Assembly (NCBI GenBank): GCA_026399315.1
Contig: JAPLRF010000036.1
Span: 122,571 to 186,570, forward strand
Direction of reading: 5' to 3'
Length of the DNA stretch: 64,000 nt
Origin: Gammaproteobacteria bacterium
Lineage (GTDB): Bacteria; Pseudomonadota; Gammaproteobacteria; Coxiellales; Coxiellaceae
Positions within the stretch are counted from its first letter, which is position 1. Every line of letters begins with the position of its first letter. A model generated the notes under the pieces. That model saw only the letters and a program-made list of their open reading frames with translations, ran no database searches and was not told the DNA's origin. Shown one piece after another: positions 1 to 8,373 of this stretch. Position numbers and translations under genes: made by a program.

Positions 1-87
1 TTGATCGTCAGCCTGAATTGCGCGACAGACTTCTTCAAAAGTAAGCGTGTTTTCTTGATCAACGATTATTCCGGAAATAATTTTCAT
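1..87 (-). CDS. cbpM: CbpM-like chaperone modulator, N-terminal part only
   Basis: Only the first 29 codons lie in the window; the gene runs off the left edge. The start ATG overlaps the TGA stop of cbpA in an ATGA arrangement, so the two genes are translationally coupled. The visible residues (MKIISGIIV, then [10 protein letters not shown]) fit the beginning of the MerR-like helix-turn-helix fold of CbpM, which binds the J-domain of CbpA and restrains it. The call rests mainly on position directly after cbpA, where cbpM is found in many gammaproteobacteria; the sequence itself is too short to prove it. Confidence 0.6.
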   Translation of the reverse strand, partial: MKIISGIIVDQENTLTFEEVCRAIQADDQ

Positions 88-950
88 GGCAATTTCCTTG
101 GATTAAAAGGCATGTCAGCTTTCATTTTTTCATACAACGCTCTTTGTTCGGCATTCTTAGGCTCAGGAATATAAATGGCCAAAGTGATGTATTGATCCCC
201 TGCTGGATTTCCGGGTAATCCACGGCCTTTTAAACGGATTTTTTGGCCGGTTTGCGCATTGCCTGGCAAGGTGAATGTAATTGCACCGCCTAAAGTAGGC
301 ACTTCGATTTTTTCACCGAGTGCCGCTTCCCATGGTGTAACAGGCAGATGTAAATAAACATCTTTTTTATCAAGCGTAAATAAAGGATGTTTACAAATGT
401 GGATTTCTAAATATAAATCACCATTTTTTCCACCTTGAATGCCTTGAGATCCCTGCCCTGTTAATCGAATCTGTTTCCCTTCCGTAATGCCCGCCGGTAT
501 CTTAACGTTGAGCTCCCTTTTTCCAGATAATACGAGATGCTTTTCGCAGCCGTGAAAAGCATCTTCCAAAGTGATTTCAATTTTACTGTGCTGATCTTCG
601 CCATCTTGAGAAAAAGTACGATGCTGCCTGCGTGAACCCTGCTGGCCAAATAGTGATTCAAAAAAATCGCTAAAATCCGCCTGCGCATGCTGTTGTTGGT
701 AACCTGGCGGCGGCGTAAAAGAATCGCCAGCCTGATATCCCGAGCCCATTTGATCATAAGCTTTACGCTTATCAGGGTCTTTTAAAACCTCGTAGGCTTC
801 CTTCATCGCTTTAAATTTTTCTTCAGCACCCGCTTCTTTACTGACATCAGGGTGATATTTTCGCGCAAGCTTACGGTATTGTTTTTTAATGTCGTCAGGG
901 GTAGCGGTTTTTGAAACGCCGAGTGTTTGATAATAATCTTTAAAGTCCAT
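84..950 (-). CDS. cbpA: Curved-DNA-binding J-domain co-chaperone CbpA
   Basis: A class B DnaJ protein of 288 residues that stimulates DnaK ATPase and, in E. coli, also binds curved DNA on the nucleoid. The N-terminal J-domain carries the diagnostic HPD at residues 33-35 between helices II and III. A Gly/Phe/Gln linker with [10 protein letters not shown] follows, then two C-terminal beta domains from about residue 120. The zinc-finger cysteines of true DnaJ are absent, which separates CbpA from DnaJ. The length is close to the E. coli protein (306 aa). It overlaps the downstream cbpM start by 4 bp. The divergent rhomboid gene begins 60 bp away, so the short gap must hold both promoters. Confidence 0.93.
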   Translation of the reverse strand: MDFKDYYQTLGVSKTATPDDIKKQYRKLARKYHPDVSKEAGAEEKFKAMKEAYEVLKDPDKRKAYDQMGSGYQAGDSFTPPPGYQQQHAQADFSDFFESLFGQQGSRRQHRTFSQDGEDQHSKIEITLEDAFHGCEKHLVLSGKRELNVKIPAGITEGKQIRLTGQGSQGIQGGKNGDLYLEIHICKHPLFTLDKKDVYLHLPVTPWEAALGEKIEVPTLGGAITFTLPGNAQTGQKIRLKGRGLPGNPAGDQYITLAIYIPEPKNAEQRALYEKMKADMPFNPRKLP

Positions 951-1009
951 GATCTGCTCTGGTCATCCTGGTAAAGTAATTATATTACAACTTAGTTAAG
1001 GTTATTTCT

Positions 1010-1567
1010 ATGGATAGCGCATTACAATCCGCAAATCAATTAAAAGCATACTTGCCATTATCGCTGGGTTTTGTGGGACTGCTGCTCGCAATTCAAATTA
1101 TTAACTGGATGTTAGGGTATCGTTTAAATATCTTAGGGATTTGGCCGCGAAAAATGTTTGGGTGGGTCGGCATCCCCTTCTCACCCTTTTTGCACGGCAA
1201 CTTTACGCATTTACTTTTTAATTCATTACCCGTCTTTATTTTTTCAAATTTAATTTTATTACAAGGTCAAACAATATTTTTTAATGTGTCAATTTATATT
1301 ATTTTAATTTCTGGTTTTTTAACTTGGTTGTTTGGACGAAAAGGAATACATGTTGGTGCCAGTGCTTTAATTATGGGGTATTTAGGATTTATTGTGATAG
1401 GTGTTTATCACAAACCTTCTGCGATGTCAGTGATTGTTGGTGTCGTTTGTATTTATTATTTTAGCGGCATGTTCAGCAATTTATTGCCCGCACAAGATAA
1501 GAGAGTTTCTTGGGAGGGGCATGTTTTTGGGTTTTTAGCTGGGATTGTGACGGCATATTTAATTTGA
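1010..1567 (+). CDS. Rhomboid-family intramembrane serine protease
   Basis: A polytopic inner-membrane protein of 185 residues that should cleave single-pass membrane substrates within the bilayer. The rhomboid signatures are all present: HGNFTHLLFN, giving the HxxxxHxxxN pattern (H62, H67, N71), a GAS segment with the likely nucleophile S118, and the general base H171 in WEGHVFGF near the C-terminus. About six hydrophobic segments can be drawn, so this is the minimal six-helix form without the cytosolic domain of E. coli GlpG. An AAGG ribosome site precedes the ATG. A glpE homologue lies 2.2 kb downstream on the other strand; in E. coli glpE and glpG are neighbours, but here they are separated. 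Confidence 0.88.
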   Translation: MDSALQSANQLKAYLPLSLGFVGLLLAIQIINWMLGYRLNILGIWPRKMFGWVGIPFSPFLHGNFTHLLFNSLPVFIFSNLILLQGQTIFFNVSIYIILISGFLTWLFGRKGIHVGASALIMGYLGFIVIGVYHKPSAMSVIVGVVCIYYFSGMFSNLLPAQDKRVSWEGHVFGFLAGIVTAYLI

Positions 1568-1702
1568 AATCAGGGTGTTATTAAGTGTACATCTGTCTTT
1601 TCGGCCTAATCAGCTGTTTCTAAAGGGCTTTAATCTCGGTCGATTTTTTTAAGTAGTCTATACTTTCAATATTAAAATGGTTTTTTTAGTATTGGTGGTT
1701 GT

Positions 1703-3466
1703 ATGAGTAAAAAATATATAGAAATTGATAATAGCCCAGGTGGAAGCGATGGCTTAAGCGCCGCTTCGCCATTATCTTTTTCGTCAAGCATTCCAGACAA
1801 TATTGAAGAATCAACAGCACCTGAAAAATTATTATTTTTGAAAAAATCGTATTTTAGTCTTTTATCCAGTTCAACAAAAACACAAATAGAATCAATCTCG
1901 ATCAATCAAATTACCGCAGAAAAGTTTAATGAAAAAATTTCAGAAATATCAAAAAGTTTGAAAGAGTCAATTAGACAATTTTATAATGATAATAATACTC
2001 CTCTTGGAGAAAGTGAACTGGATAAAACAGCATCCGATATGATTGACCCAGTAAAAATAGATATTGTTAATTTAGAAATTAGGGAGCGAATAACCGCTGA
2101 ATTAAATAAAACTAATTTCAATGAAAACGCTCTCCGAGACCAAATTAAGAAAAACGCTGAACGTACCGCTAGAATATATGAAATACCTTTTGATGCGGAT
2201 AAAAATGAAAAAAGTATTGATGATTTATGGGAAGCTAAGTTTTTATTACATAAAAAGGAAAGCAAAGCGGAAAACAAACCTGTTAAAAATACCACCCAGA
2301 AAATGGATGCGCATATTCTTATTTCATTGCCGATTTACATCAAAAATGAAATTAAAAAAATTCCGACTGGGGAATACTGTGAAAAAATAAAAGTGATATC
2401 AGAAAATGTAAATAAAAAACTCACTGATTTCTTTAATGCTGAAAATTTATTAGAAGGCGAGGCTAGAACCAATAGAGTGACTCAGTTGACTGAAACGCTA
2501 ATTTCTGACGCAACGGGAGAATACATAAAAGAAAAAATTTCTGAAGCAAAAAATCTTGCTAAAGATAAAATTAAAACTTTTTCAGAAACAGAAATAGAAC
2601 CAATTCTGATACTAAGCTTGGCTAAATTTTTTGATGATAAATGGCCATTATCAGCAGGAACTGAAACAAACAAAGTAGCGGAATTAAGCCAAAAAATAAT
2701 TTCCGAAGTGAGAGAAGAATGTCTCGCTGAAAAAGCGAAAACTGCTGCGGATGCAAAACTTGCTGAAGAAGCGAAAACTGCAGCGGATGCAAAACTTGCT
2801 GCAGAAGCGAAAAATTCTGCAGTAGCAAAACTAGCTGAAGAAAAAAAACTTGCTGCAGCTAAAATAATTAACCCAGTAAAAGTAGACATTCACTATAGAA
2901 TTGCTGAGTATATAAGATCACGTCGAAATGAAACAAAAAAAGACAGTGTTCAATTGAAATTTCTCCAGAATCGCCTCTGGCATAAAACAGACTTAACGGT
3001 GGCGAAAATAACTGATGCTGAAAATCTACAGAAATCAATTCTAAATGCAACGAGTAATATCGGCATTGTAAAAGCGATATGCGGCAGTATTCAAGCCAAC
3101 CATCAATTACAAGAAGAACATCGCAAGCAATCAGCTTGGAAGGTTAGCCGTTCGGATGGTGAATATGGCAAACATTTAACCGAGTGTCTGTCGCAATTTT
3201 CACATGAAGATTTATTTAAAGGGGTGAAGGAGTTTGTTATTTCTGAATTTGAAGAGAAAAAACCTGAAGAGGGTTTATGCTTAGTGTTATTGGCAACCAG
3301 TGAAAATATTAATGATCTTAAATTGGCATTGCTTGCTAAAGAAAGCCTACAGCTCAAAAAAACTGTCCAGTCATTTTATAAGTCACTGCTTAATTCAGTA
3401 GAGCATCTCGAGACGAGTATCAAAAACGTGGCGGCAAAAATTCCTGAAATCACACCAAAAATATGA
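1703..3466 (+). CDS. Unrecognised 587-aa helical protein with internal repeats
   Basis: I do not recognise a known family. The protein is very rich in Lys, Glu, Ala, Ser and Asn and looks almost wholly alpha-helical, with no signal peptide or membrane segment. Three degenerate modules can be aligned around residues 88-114, 238-274 and 304-341, each with an aromatic pair (QFYND, DFFNA, KFFDD) followed by a Gly/Glu/Thr/Asn stretch and a second helix ending in an I-S-[DE]-like motif. Residues 342-383 are a coiled-coil-like run of 12-residue repeats containing KTAADAKLA. DPVKIDI (115-121) recurs as NPVKVDI (390-396). A globular C-terminal part follows. It stands alone, with its own upstream region. 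A host-directed secreted protein is possible in a Legionella-like genome, but nothing here proves secretion. Confidence 0.75.
   Translation: MSKKYIEIDNSPGGSDGLSAASPLSFSSSIPDNIEESTAPEKLLFLKKSYFSLLSSSTKTQIESISINQITAEKFNEKISEISKSLKESIRQFYNDNNTPLGESELDKTASDMIDPVKIDIVNLEIRERITAELNKTNFNENALRDQIKKNAERTARIYEIPFDADKNEKSIDDLWEAKFLLHKKESKAENKPVKNTTQKMDAHILISLPIYIKNEIKKIPTGEYCEKIKVISENVNKKLTDFFNAENLLEGEARTNRVTQLTETLISDATGEYIKEKISEAKNLAKDKIKTFSETEIEPILILSLAKFFDDKWPLSAGTETNKVAELSQKIISEVREECLAEKAKTAADAKLAEEAKTAADAKLAAEAKNSAVAKLAEEKKLAAAKIINPVKVDIHYRIAEYIRSRRNETKKDSVQLKFLQNRLWHKTDLTVAKITDAENLQKSILNATSNIGIVKAICGSIQANHQLQEEHRKQSAWKVSRSDGEYGKHLTECLSQFSHEDLFKGVKEFVISEFEEKKPEEGLCLVLLATSENINDLKLALLAKESLQLKKTVQSFYKSLLNSVEHLETSIKNVAAKIPEITPKI
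2726..2860 (+). repeat. In-frame 36-bp coding repeats of the 587-aa protein
   Basis: Two nearly identical 36-bp units, a third diverged unit and a short tail encode AEKAKTAADAKLA-like peptides of 12 residues. The first two units differ by few bases, so the expansion is recent. The predicted product is a heptad-like charged Ala-rich helix. Copy number could vary between strains without shifting the frame. Confidence 0.8.
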
Positions 3467-3506
3467 ATGTGATGGTACGTTTGCGCAAGGGCCTGCCCAC
3501 CACGCA

Positions 3507-3596
3507 CTATAGCGCCTCAAACCCACTCATCAAACTATAAGCCGTTTCAAAGCCCTGCTCCACTAAACATTTTGCAACGGACTGACTGCTGATGCC
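3507..3596 (-). pseudogene. Truncated duplicate of the glpE 3' end
   Basis: The reverse strand reads [15 protein letters not shown] and then a [13 protein letters not shown] ending before a TAG stop. This matches the last about 30 codons of the intact glpE at 3780-4061 ([15 protein letters not shown]...YSLIGGFEAR) with a handful of substitutions. The homology stops abruptly at about 3596, just inside the active-site loop. Seven bases further on begins the first arm of an inverted repeat pair. The catalytic cysteine and all upstream sequence are missing, so it cannot make a working rhodanese. It is a remnant of a tandem duplication or of an exchange at the repeat. Confidence 0.85.
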
Positions 3597-3602
3597 ACGG
3601 AT

Positions 3603-3771
3603 GAACCATCAGAAGCGAGCGGCGGCAGCCCTCGCGCGAATGTGCAAAATATTTTTTATACATTTATTTTAAATTATTTAAACGGGAGGGTTAACGTCAG
3701 GCGCTTTTTATTATCTGATAGTTGATTGCTGGTTTTGCGCGAGGGCTGCCGCCGCTCGCTTCTGATGGTTC
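3603..3771. repeat. Inverted pair of hairpin repeats between glpE fragment and glpE
   Basis: Positions 3603-3640 and 3734-3771 are 38-bp near-perfect inverted copies (one mismatch) about 93 bp apart, with their TTCTGA tails pointing outward. Each arm is itself a hairpin: GCGAG-GGC, loop TGCC, GCC-(G)-CTCGC, with a one-base bulge. The pair separates the broken glpE copy from the intact one. The 93 bp between the arms are AT-rich with no ORF. A more degenerate copy may lie at 3480-3503. Confidence 0.9.
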
Positions 3772-3779
3772 GTTGCTGG

Positions 3780-4061
3780 TTAGCGTGCCTCAAACCCACC
3801 GATCAAACTATAAACCGTTTCAACGCCCTGTTCTACCAAATATTTCGCAACAGACTGACTGCTGATGCCGTGATAGCAATAAACTAAAATGGGCTTGTTT
3901 TTTTCTGTTGCTTCGCAGAAATGGTTTAATTCATGTGTTGAAATGTTTTTTGCATTGGGGATGTGTGAGTGTGCGAAGCTGTTAGCGTCACGAATATCGA
4001 GGATAATGATATTATTTTGAAGTAATTTTTTTGCTTCGTCGGTGGTTATCTGCTTGTACAT
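3780..4061 (-). CDS. glpE: GlpE-type single-domain rhodanese (thiosulfate sulfurtransferase)
   Basis: A cytosolic rhodanese of 93 residues that moves sulfane sulfur from thiosulfate to cyanide or a thiol acceptor such as thioredoxin. The DIRDANSFAHSHIPNA segment is the CDC25/rhodanese substrate-side motif, and the active-site loop C62-YHGISS closely matches the CYHGNSS loop of E. coli GlpE, whose length (108 aa) is also similar. An AGGAAA ribosome site precedes the ATG. It is transcribed away from the large oxidoreductase upstream region and is bracketed by repeat pairs on both sides. A partial copy of its 3' end lies 180 bp downstream. Confidence 0.9.
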   Translation of the reverse strand: MYKQITTDEAKKLLQNNIIILDIRDANSFAHSHIPNAKNISTHELNHFCEATEKNKPILVYCYHGISSQSVAKYLVEQGVETVYSLIGGFEAR

Positions 4062-4116
4062 GGGGTTTCCTATTATTATGCTAAATGGACCTGAAAATAG
4101 AGTCTTTACTTCAATA

Positions 4117-4258
4117 CACGCAGGCTACCGCCGTGCGTTTCTGAGGTGATTAGATTTTCCTTTTGCGATGACAGGCATGCTGCGATAAATAATATAATTA
4201 TTTCAGAAACGCACGGCGGTAGCCTGCGTGTGAACGTGCGGGCAGTAACCTGCGTGCG
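4117..4258. repeat. Perfect inverted pair of hairpin repeats plus a degenerate third copy
   Basis: Positions 4117-4144 and 4203-4230 are exact 28-bp inverted copies with tails inward, the opposite arrangement to the pair at 3603-3771. The arm is CGCA-GGC, loop TACC, GCC-(G)-TGCG, with the same one-base bulge as other family members but a different outer stem. A third, diverged copy (GG-TTAC-TGCC core on the reverse strand) follows at about 4235-4258, just before the stop codon of the next gene. Confidence 0.88.
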
Positions 4259-4266
4259 AAACTGAT

Positions 4267-7200
4267 TCACGAGCGCAACGCAACATCAGCCTGGCTTTGA
4301 AATATAAAATCAAACCACAAATTCGTTAATGTTTCCTGCATTTTATTTTGACCAAGTCTATCTGAAATATTATCAATATCAATTATTTCCATTGGTTGGT
4401 GTTGCCATGAACAAGCATACACAGCCTTCGTGCGTTGACCTGTTTCAGGATCGATTTGCCACTGTAAGCACTGCGCGCAAACGCCTTTTAACATGCATTG
4501 CATGGCACCATAAACGGACGCTGTGAATTTTGCATTGGGGTTTAAATAGGCTTTCAATGTTGTACTGCGTGCGTGTTGTATTGTTTTTAATAGCGCAGAT
4601 GATCCAATAACAAATATAGTGTCTATATTTTTCAAATTAATTGATTGCATGGCGTTAATAATATCATCGCAAAAAATAATGTTATTGGTTATACCTGCTA
4701 TTTTATCAAGCTCAATTTTTTCATTATCAGGAATGTCAGAAATAAAATAAATAACATGCCCGGCAGATTTTAAAGTGGGTCCGACAGATAATAAATACAA
4801 TAACGCAAAAAAACCACCAACAATTAAAATAGAGTGTGGGTTTTCTGGGATAAGCGTTTTCGCCCCTGTTGGACCCATTAATGAAACCGGTTCGCCAGAT
4901 TTTAATGTACCTATAATTTTTGAACTAGCGCCTGCCTCAATGATATAAAAAATCAATTGATCAGGGTGATTTTGATCTTGAATACCAAGCGCTGCGATGG
5001 TTTCAGTTTGCAATTTGGTGCTCACGAGGTCGCTCGCACTACTGCTTCCATTCACGATAACGGAGGATGTTTCGTAGTTTTGTATTCGGTAAAATTGCCC
5101 TGGCTCAAATTGTTTTGCAGCCATGGGCGCATGAATAATGAGTTTTATTAAATTTGTTTTTTCTCGAATAACTGAAACAACCTTTACGCTAAATAAATCA
5201 TTTATTTTTTCGCGAAATTCAAGATACTCGTTTTCGTTTGCGCGAGGACTTTCGTCCTCGCTTCTGAGCGAGGTATTGTGATGTTCGCAAATGTTTAAGG
5301 CATTCATGATTTTTGAATAACCCAGCTTCCCCGATGCGATCGCTTTAACAACACTGCCATGGAAGACAGGATGCGTGTCGCCGAGAAAGCTGACACGTCG
5401 ATCATTTTTATCGTAGCTTGTAAAAACACCAAAATTTTCTTTCACATTGCCAATTTTCTCAATATGATTTTTTTCAGCATCAAAACACTGATACGCATCT
5501 TTATCGCGCAAAAAAGTACCGCGGTGCTCAAATTCATAGGCAATATTGGGTTTAGCGCCGGTGGCAACGAAAATAGATTTTGCAGGTAATGTTTTTTCCT
5601 CGTCAGAAAATTGCCACACGCCCGATTCATCTTGGATGCGGGAACGGCAAGTTATGCCAGCGGCATCGCCGTATTCATCTAATAAAACAGAGACAGGTTC
5701 AAATCCTTGCGCGTAATAAATACCTTCTTCCAAAGCCTTTATGACTTCTTCGTGATTACGTTGATAGGCAGGCGATTCTTGAATGCTTTTACGATAAGCA
5801 ACAGTAACACCGCCCCACTCCCGAATTAATTTATTTAAACATGGCTTTCGATTTTCTGATGCCGCTAATTCTCGTTCAGTAATAATTTTTTCAGCGTGAG
5901 ATAATGATTCATCTAAAATCATCAGTGATTGTGAATCAAAGTGATGGCGTAAATTATCCTCTCCCAATTCATTTTTTAAAATATGATAACGTTGATGAAT
6001 TTTTTCGACTTGTGTAATGTAGTACGCTTGTACTTCTGTTGCTGTATCAATCCCGGTTAATCCGCCACCGACAATCACGGCCGGCAAACGCACCTGTAAA
6101 TTGGCAAGGCTTGATTTTTTGATCGCGCCTGTTAATTGCAATGCCATTAAAAAATCGTTCGCCTGACGCATTCCTGGGGCTAAACTATTAGGAATGCGCA
6201 ATTCTTTTGGTAATCCAGCACCCACTGCAATTGATACGTGATCAAAGCCCAATTCCCAGGCATTTTCCACTGTAATGGTCCCACCAAAACGAATGCTGCC
6301 CAATAATTGAAAATGGCTTCTGCGCGCCAAGCTTATATAAATTAATTTTAAAAAGTTTTTATCCCAACGTACGGTAATGCCATATTCTGCAACGCCACCA
6401 AAACCCAACATAATGCGGTCATCTAGCGATTCCTTTAATGTATTAAAATCATAAATTGGATTTGATAATAATGCTTGCGGTAAAGGTTCTATTTTTAAAC
6501 CATCCGCACCGACAACAGCGCAGCCTTCCATTAATAAATGATGCGATAAGGTAAAACCTGCCGGCCCCATTCCCATCGCCAATACATTTTTATTATTGTA
6601 AGGTTTCGGTGTAAATTGTGTTTGGCGTAACGGATTCCATTTAATTAACAGATCATAAATCTCAACACCCCAAGGCAAATCGAGCACGTCTGTTAATACG
6701 CGTGTTTCAATTTCAGGAATATTCACTGGGTCTTGTTTTTGATAAATGCAGGCCTTCATACAATCATTGCAAATGCGATGACCGGTAACCGCGCACATGG
6801 GGTTATCGATTGTGATAATGGCTAAGGCGCCAATACCGTAACCTTCTTTTTTTACCGTATGCATTTCAGAAATTTTTTCTTCTAAGGGGCAGCCCGTTAA
6901 AATATCGCCGACTGGATTTAATTTTAAACCCATTTCAGGATTATTTTTTTTAACAGGAAATCCTTTAGAACAAAAATCACCGTCATTTTTATGACAATAA
7001 ACACAATAATGAATTTCATCCAATACTTCACGCAATTTCATGCGTGGATCAGTTAATTGAAACCCATCGCGTTCTCGTTGTTTGTTTCTAGGCGCTTCAA
7101 AGCGGCCAAATTCATCGTTTTCAACCGACACCATCGGCACCAAATTTTCAAAATCTTTTTTTTGTGCTTGATGAAAGCTAGGCCAGTTTTTGGTAAATGT

Positions 7201-7719
7201 TTTTCCTTCCTCGGTAAATAACGCCAATGCGCACCACTGAATTAAGGCTTCAATTTCAGTCTTATATTTTTCTTTATCGGATAAAAAGTGCATTCCTAAT
7301 TTTGCAATTGCCAATTCAGGATCAACTTCATTTTTTGCGTTTTCCGAAAAAGGCAAAAAGGCATAGCCTGACACGGATGCTTTTAGTCTTTTGGCTTGGT
7401 GGATATAATAATCTTTGAATTGAAAAATAGGGTCGTGTGACCGCGTTTCTTTTTTTAAAAAATCAACAGCGGATTCAATTTGAAATAGTTCTGCAATAAA
7501 ATTTTCTAAAAAAGGTGCGCAAGCAATGATAAATTCGCTGACTTGCTGCGGGGTATTTAATTTTCCATCTCGATAGACTTTTAACTGCCCTCTCAATTCA
7601 GGGTTTTGCGCTGCAAGGGTTTTGATAAACCGTTCATCCAGCTCGGACAAGCCTTCTGAGGTATGCAAAGCTTGAAAATCAAAGTCTTTTAGTTTAAGTT
7701 CAGGGCTGGCTTTAATCAT
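4267..7719 (-). CDS. Large GltD-like FAD/Fe-S oxidoreductase with C-terminal FNR/PyrK-like module
   Basis: An 1150-residue soluble flavoprotein. Residues 1-230 are an unrecognised helical domain. A GltD-type electron-transfer core follows: cysteine clusters at 239/242/250/277 and 309/317/320/324 (Fe-S ligands), an FAD-binding GMGPAG loop at about 383-388 and an NADPH-type GGGLTG loop at about 551-556. From about 835 it resembles ferredoxin-NADP reductase or PyrK, ending in a [2Fe-2S]-type cluster C1075, C1081, C1084, C1103. It probably carries electrons between NAD(P)H and a ferredoxin or another acceptor, but the substrate is unknown. FdxA and GrxD lie just upstream. Residues about 818-828 (RSEDESPRAN) are encoded by a copy of the hairpin repeat and fall in the linker between the two modules. 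Confidence 0.75.
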   Translation of the reverse strand: MIKASPELKLKDFDFQALHTSEGLSELDERFIKTLAAQNPELRGQLKVYRDGKLNTPQQVSEFIIACAPFLENFIAELFQIESAVDFLKKETRSHDPIFQFKDYYIHQAKRLKASVSGYAFLPFSENAKNEVDPELAIAKLGMHFLSDKEKYKTEIEALIQWCALALFTEEGKTFTKNWPSFHQAQKKDFENLVPMVSVENDEFGRFEAPRNKQRERDGFQLTDPRMKLREVLDEIHYCVYCHKNDGDFCSKGFPVKKNNPEMGLKLNPVGDILTGCPLEEKISEMHTVKKEGYGIGALAIITIDNPMCAVTGHRICNDCMKACIYQKQDPVNIPEIETRVLTDVLDLPWGVEIYDLLIKWNPLRQTQFTPKPYNNKNVLAMGMGPAGFTLSHHLLMEGCAVVGADGLKIEPLPQALLSNPIYDFNTLKESLDDRIMLGFGGVAEYGITVRWDKNFLKLIYISLARRSHFQLLGSIRFGGTITVENAWELGFDHVSIAVGAGLPKELRIPNSLAPGMRQANDFLMALQLTGAIKKSSLANLQVRLPAVIVGGGLTGIDTATEVQAYYITQVEKIHQRYHILKNELGEDNLRHHFDSQSLMILDESLSHAEKIITERELAASENRKPCLNKLIREWGGVTVAYRKSIQESPAYQRNHEEVIKALEEGIYYAQGFEPVSVLLDEYGDAAGITCRSRIQDESGVWQFSDEEKTLPAKSIFVATGAKPNIAYEFEHRGTFLRDKDAYQCFDAEKNHIEKIGNVKENFGVFTSYDKNDRRVSFLGDTHPVFHGSVVKAIASGKLGYSKIMNALNICEHHNTSLRSEDESPRANENEYLEFREKINDLFSVKVVSVIREKTNLIKLIIHAPMAAKQFEPGQFYRIQNYETSSVIVNGSSSASDLVSTKLQTETIAALGIQDQNHPDQLIFYIIEAGASSKIIGTLKSGEPVSLMGPTGAKTLIPENPHSILIVGGFFALLYLLSVGPTLKSAGHVIYFISDIPDNEKIELDKIAGITNNIIFCDDIINAMQSINLKNIDTIFVIGSSALLKTIQHARSTTLKAYLNPNAKFTASVYGAMQCMLKGVCAQCLQWQIDPETGQRTKAVYACSWQHQPMEIIDIDNISDRLGQNKMQETLTNLWFDFIFQSQADVALRS
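5237..5267. repeat. Hairpin repeat inside the oxidoreductase coding sequence
   Basis: A perfect 8-bp stem GCGAGGAC, loop TTTC, GTCCTCGC, with the family head TTTGC and tail TTCTGA. It lies in the sense orientation on the + strand, antisense to the gene, and is read in frame as part of the linker before the FNR-like domain. The stem differs from other copies at paired positions (GGAC/GTCC in place of GGGC/GCCC), so pairing is kept by compensatory change. Confidence 0.88.
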
Positions 7720-7771
7720 ATTTTACACGGTCGATAATGGGCGGTTGAGTACGCAAGAATGCATTTTCTCA

Positions 7772-7795
7772 CACTGTCACTGTCACTGTCACTGT
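7772..7795. repeat. Four tandem CACTGT hexamers
   Basis: CACTGT is repeated four times without error in the gap between the divergent oxidoreductase and small-protein genes, 18 bp before the ATG at 7814. A related run of the same hexamer occurs at 55012-55028 between bamD and rluD. Slippage here would alter promoter or leader spacing. Confidence 0.9.
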
Positions 7796-7813
7796 TGCGA
7801 GGCATTGTAGCAA

Positions 7814-7990
7814 ATGAACAAGATAGATAAACATTTTGTCAGCGAAATCGATAAAAAAATGGCGGAATTTAATGCCACTCATTCAAAATCAGCGGCACAA
7901 GCAGCGGAATTTAAAAAATACCAAGGTGTTTATCAATTGCGCGATGTGCCGACAGACAAGCCTGTCGACAAAGACGCGCTCTGGGACTAG
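7814..7990 (+). CDS. Small conserved-looking protein of 58 aa, function unknown
   Basis: An ATG-started ORF of 58 codons (MNKIDKHFVSEIDKKMAEF... ending DKDALWD). The protein is charged and helical, with no signal peptide or cysteine. The stop TAG overlaps the TAG of the convergent grxD through the palindrome CTAG, so the two genes end in each other. That tight packing and the amino-acid composition suggest a real gene. I do not recognise a family, though small charged proteins of this type sit beside grxD in other gammaproteobacteria as far as I recall. No strong ribosome site is visible. Confidence 0.6.
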   Translation: MNKIDKHFVSEIDKKMAEFNATHSKSAAQAAEFKKYQGVYQLRDVPTDKPVDKDALWD

Positions 7991-8289
7991 CTGAGCATTT
8001 TTTGCAATTCACCGCTTTCATATAAATCCGTCATGATGTCACAACCACCTATGAATTCGCCTTTAATATATAGTTGTGGAATCGTTGGCCAATTTGAATA
8101 ATCTTTAATCCCTTGACGAATTTCAGGATTAGACAAAACATCAACATCTTTAAATTGTACGTTACACGCTTTTAATATTTGCACAACCTTGCCGGAAAAT
8201 CCGCATTGTGGGAAATTAGCGGTGCCTTTGATAAATAAAACGACGTCGTTTGATTCAATGGTTTGTTTAATTTGTTCCAATGCGTTCAT
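7987..8289 (-). CDS. grxD: Monothiol glutaredoxin GrxD (CGFS type)
   Basis: A 100-residue CGFS glutaredoxin. Proteins of this class bind a [2Fe-2S] cluster at a dimer interface with glutathione and pass it to apoproteins or to BolA partners. The active site is FPQCGFSGK with C29, preceded by the conserved KGTANFPQ. WPTIPQLYIKGEFIGGCDI carries the cis-proline and glutathione-binding segment. The length fits (E. coli GrxD 115 aa). It is divergent from fdxA across an 84-bp gap, so two Fe-S-related genes share one regulatory region. Confidence 0.95.
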   Translation of the reverse strand: MNALEQIKQTIESNDVVLFIKGTANFPQCGFSGKVVQILKACNVQFKDVDVLSNPEIRQGIKDYSNWPTIPQLYIKGEFIGGCDIMTDLYESGELQKMLS

Positions 8290-8310
8290 AAAACCCCCTC
8301 AATAATAGAG

Positions 8311-8340
8311 TCGACATCCTAACATAATTACCTTTATAAT
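8311..8340 (+). promoter_or_regulatory. Likely sigma-70 promoter of fdxA
   Basis: TCGACA at 8311-8316, an 18-bp spacer and TATAAT at 8335-8340 match the -35/-10 consensus in 11 of 12 bases. Transcription would begin near 8347, leaving a leader of about 27 nt before fdxA. Confidence 0.6.
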
Positions 8341-8373
8341 TCGCACAACATTTTCATTACAAAGGATTACCCC

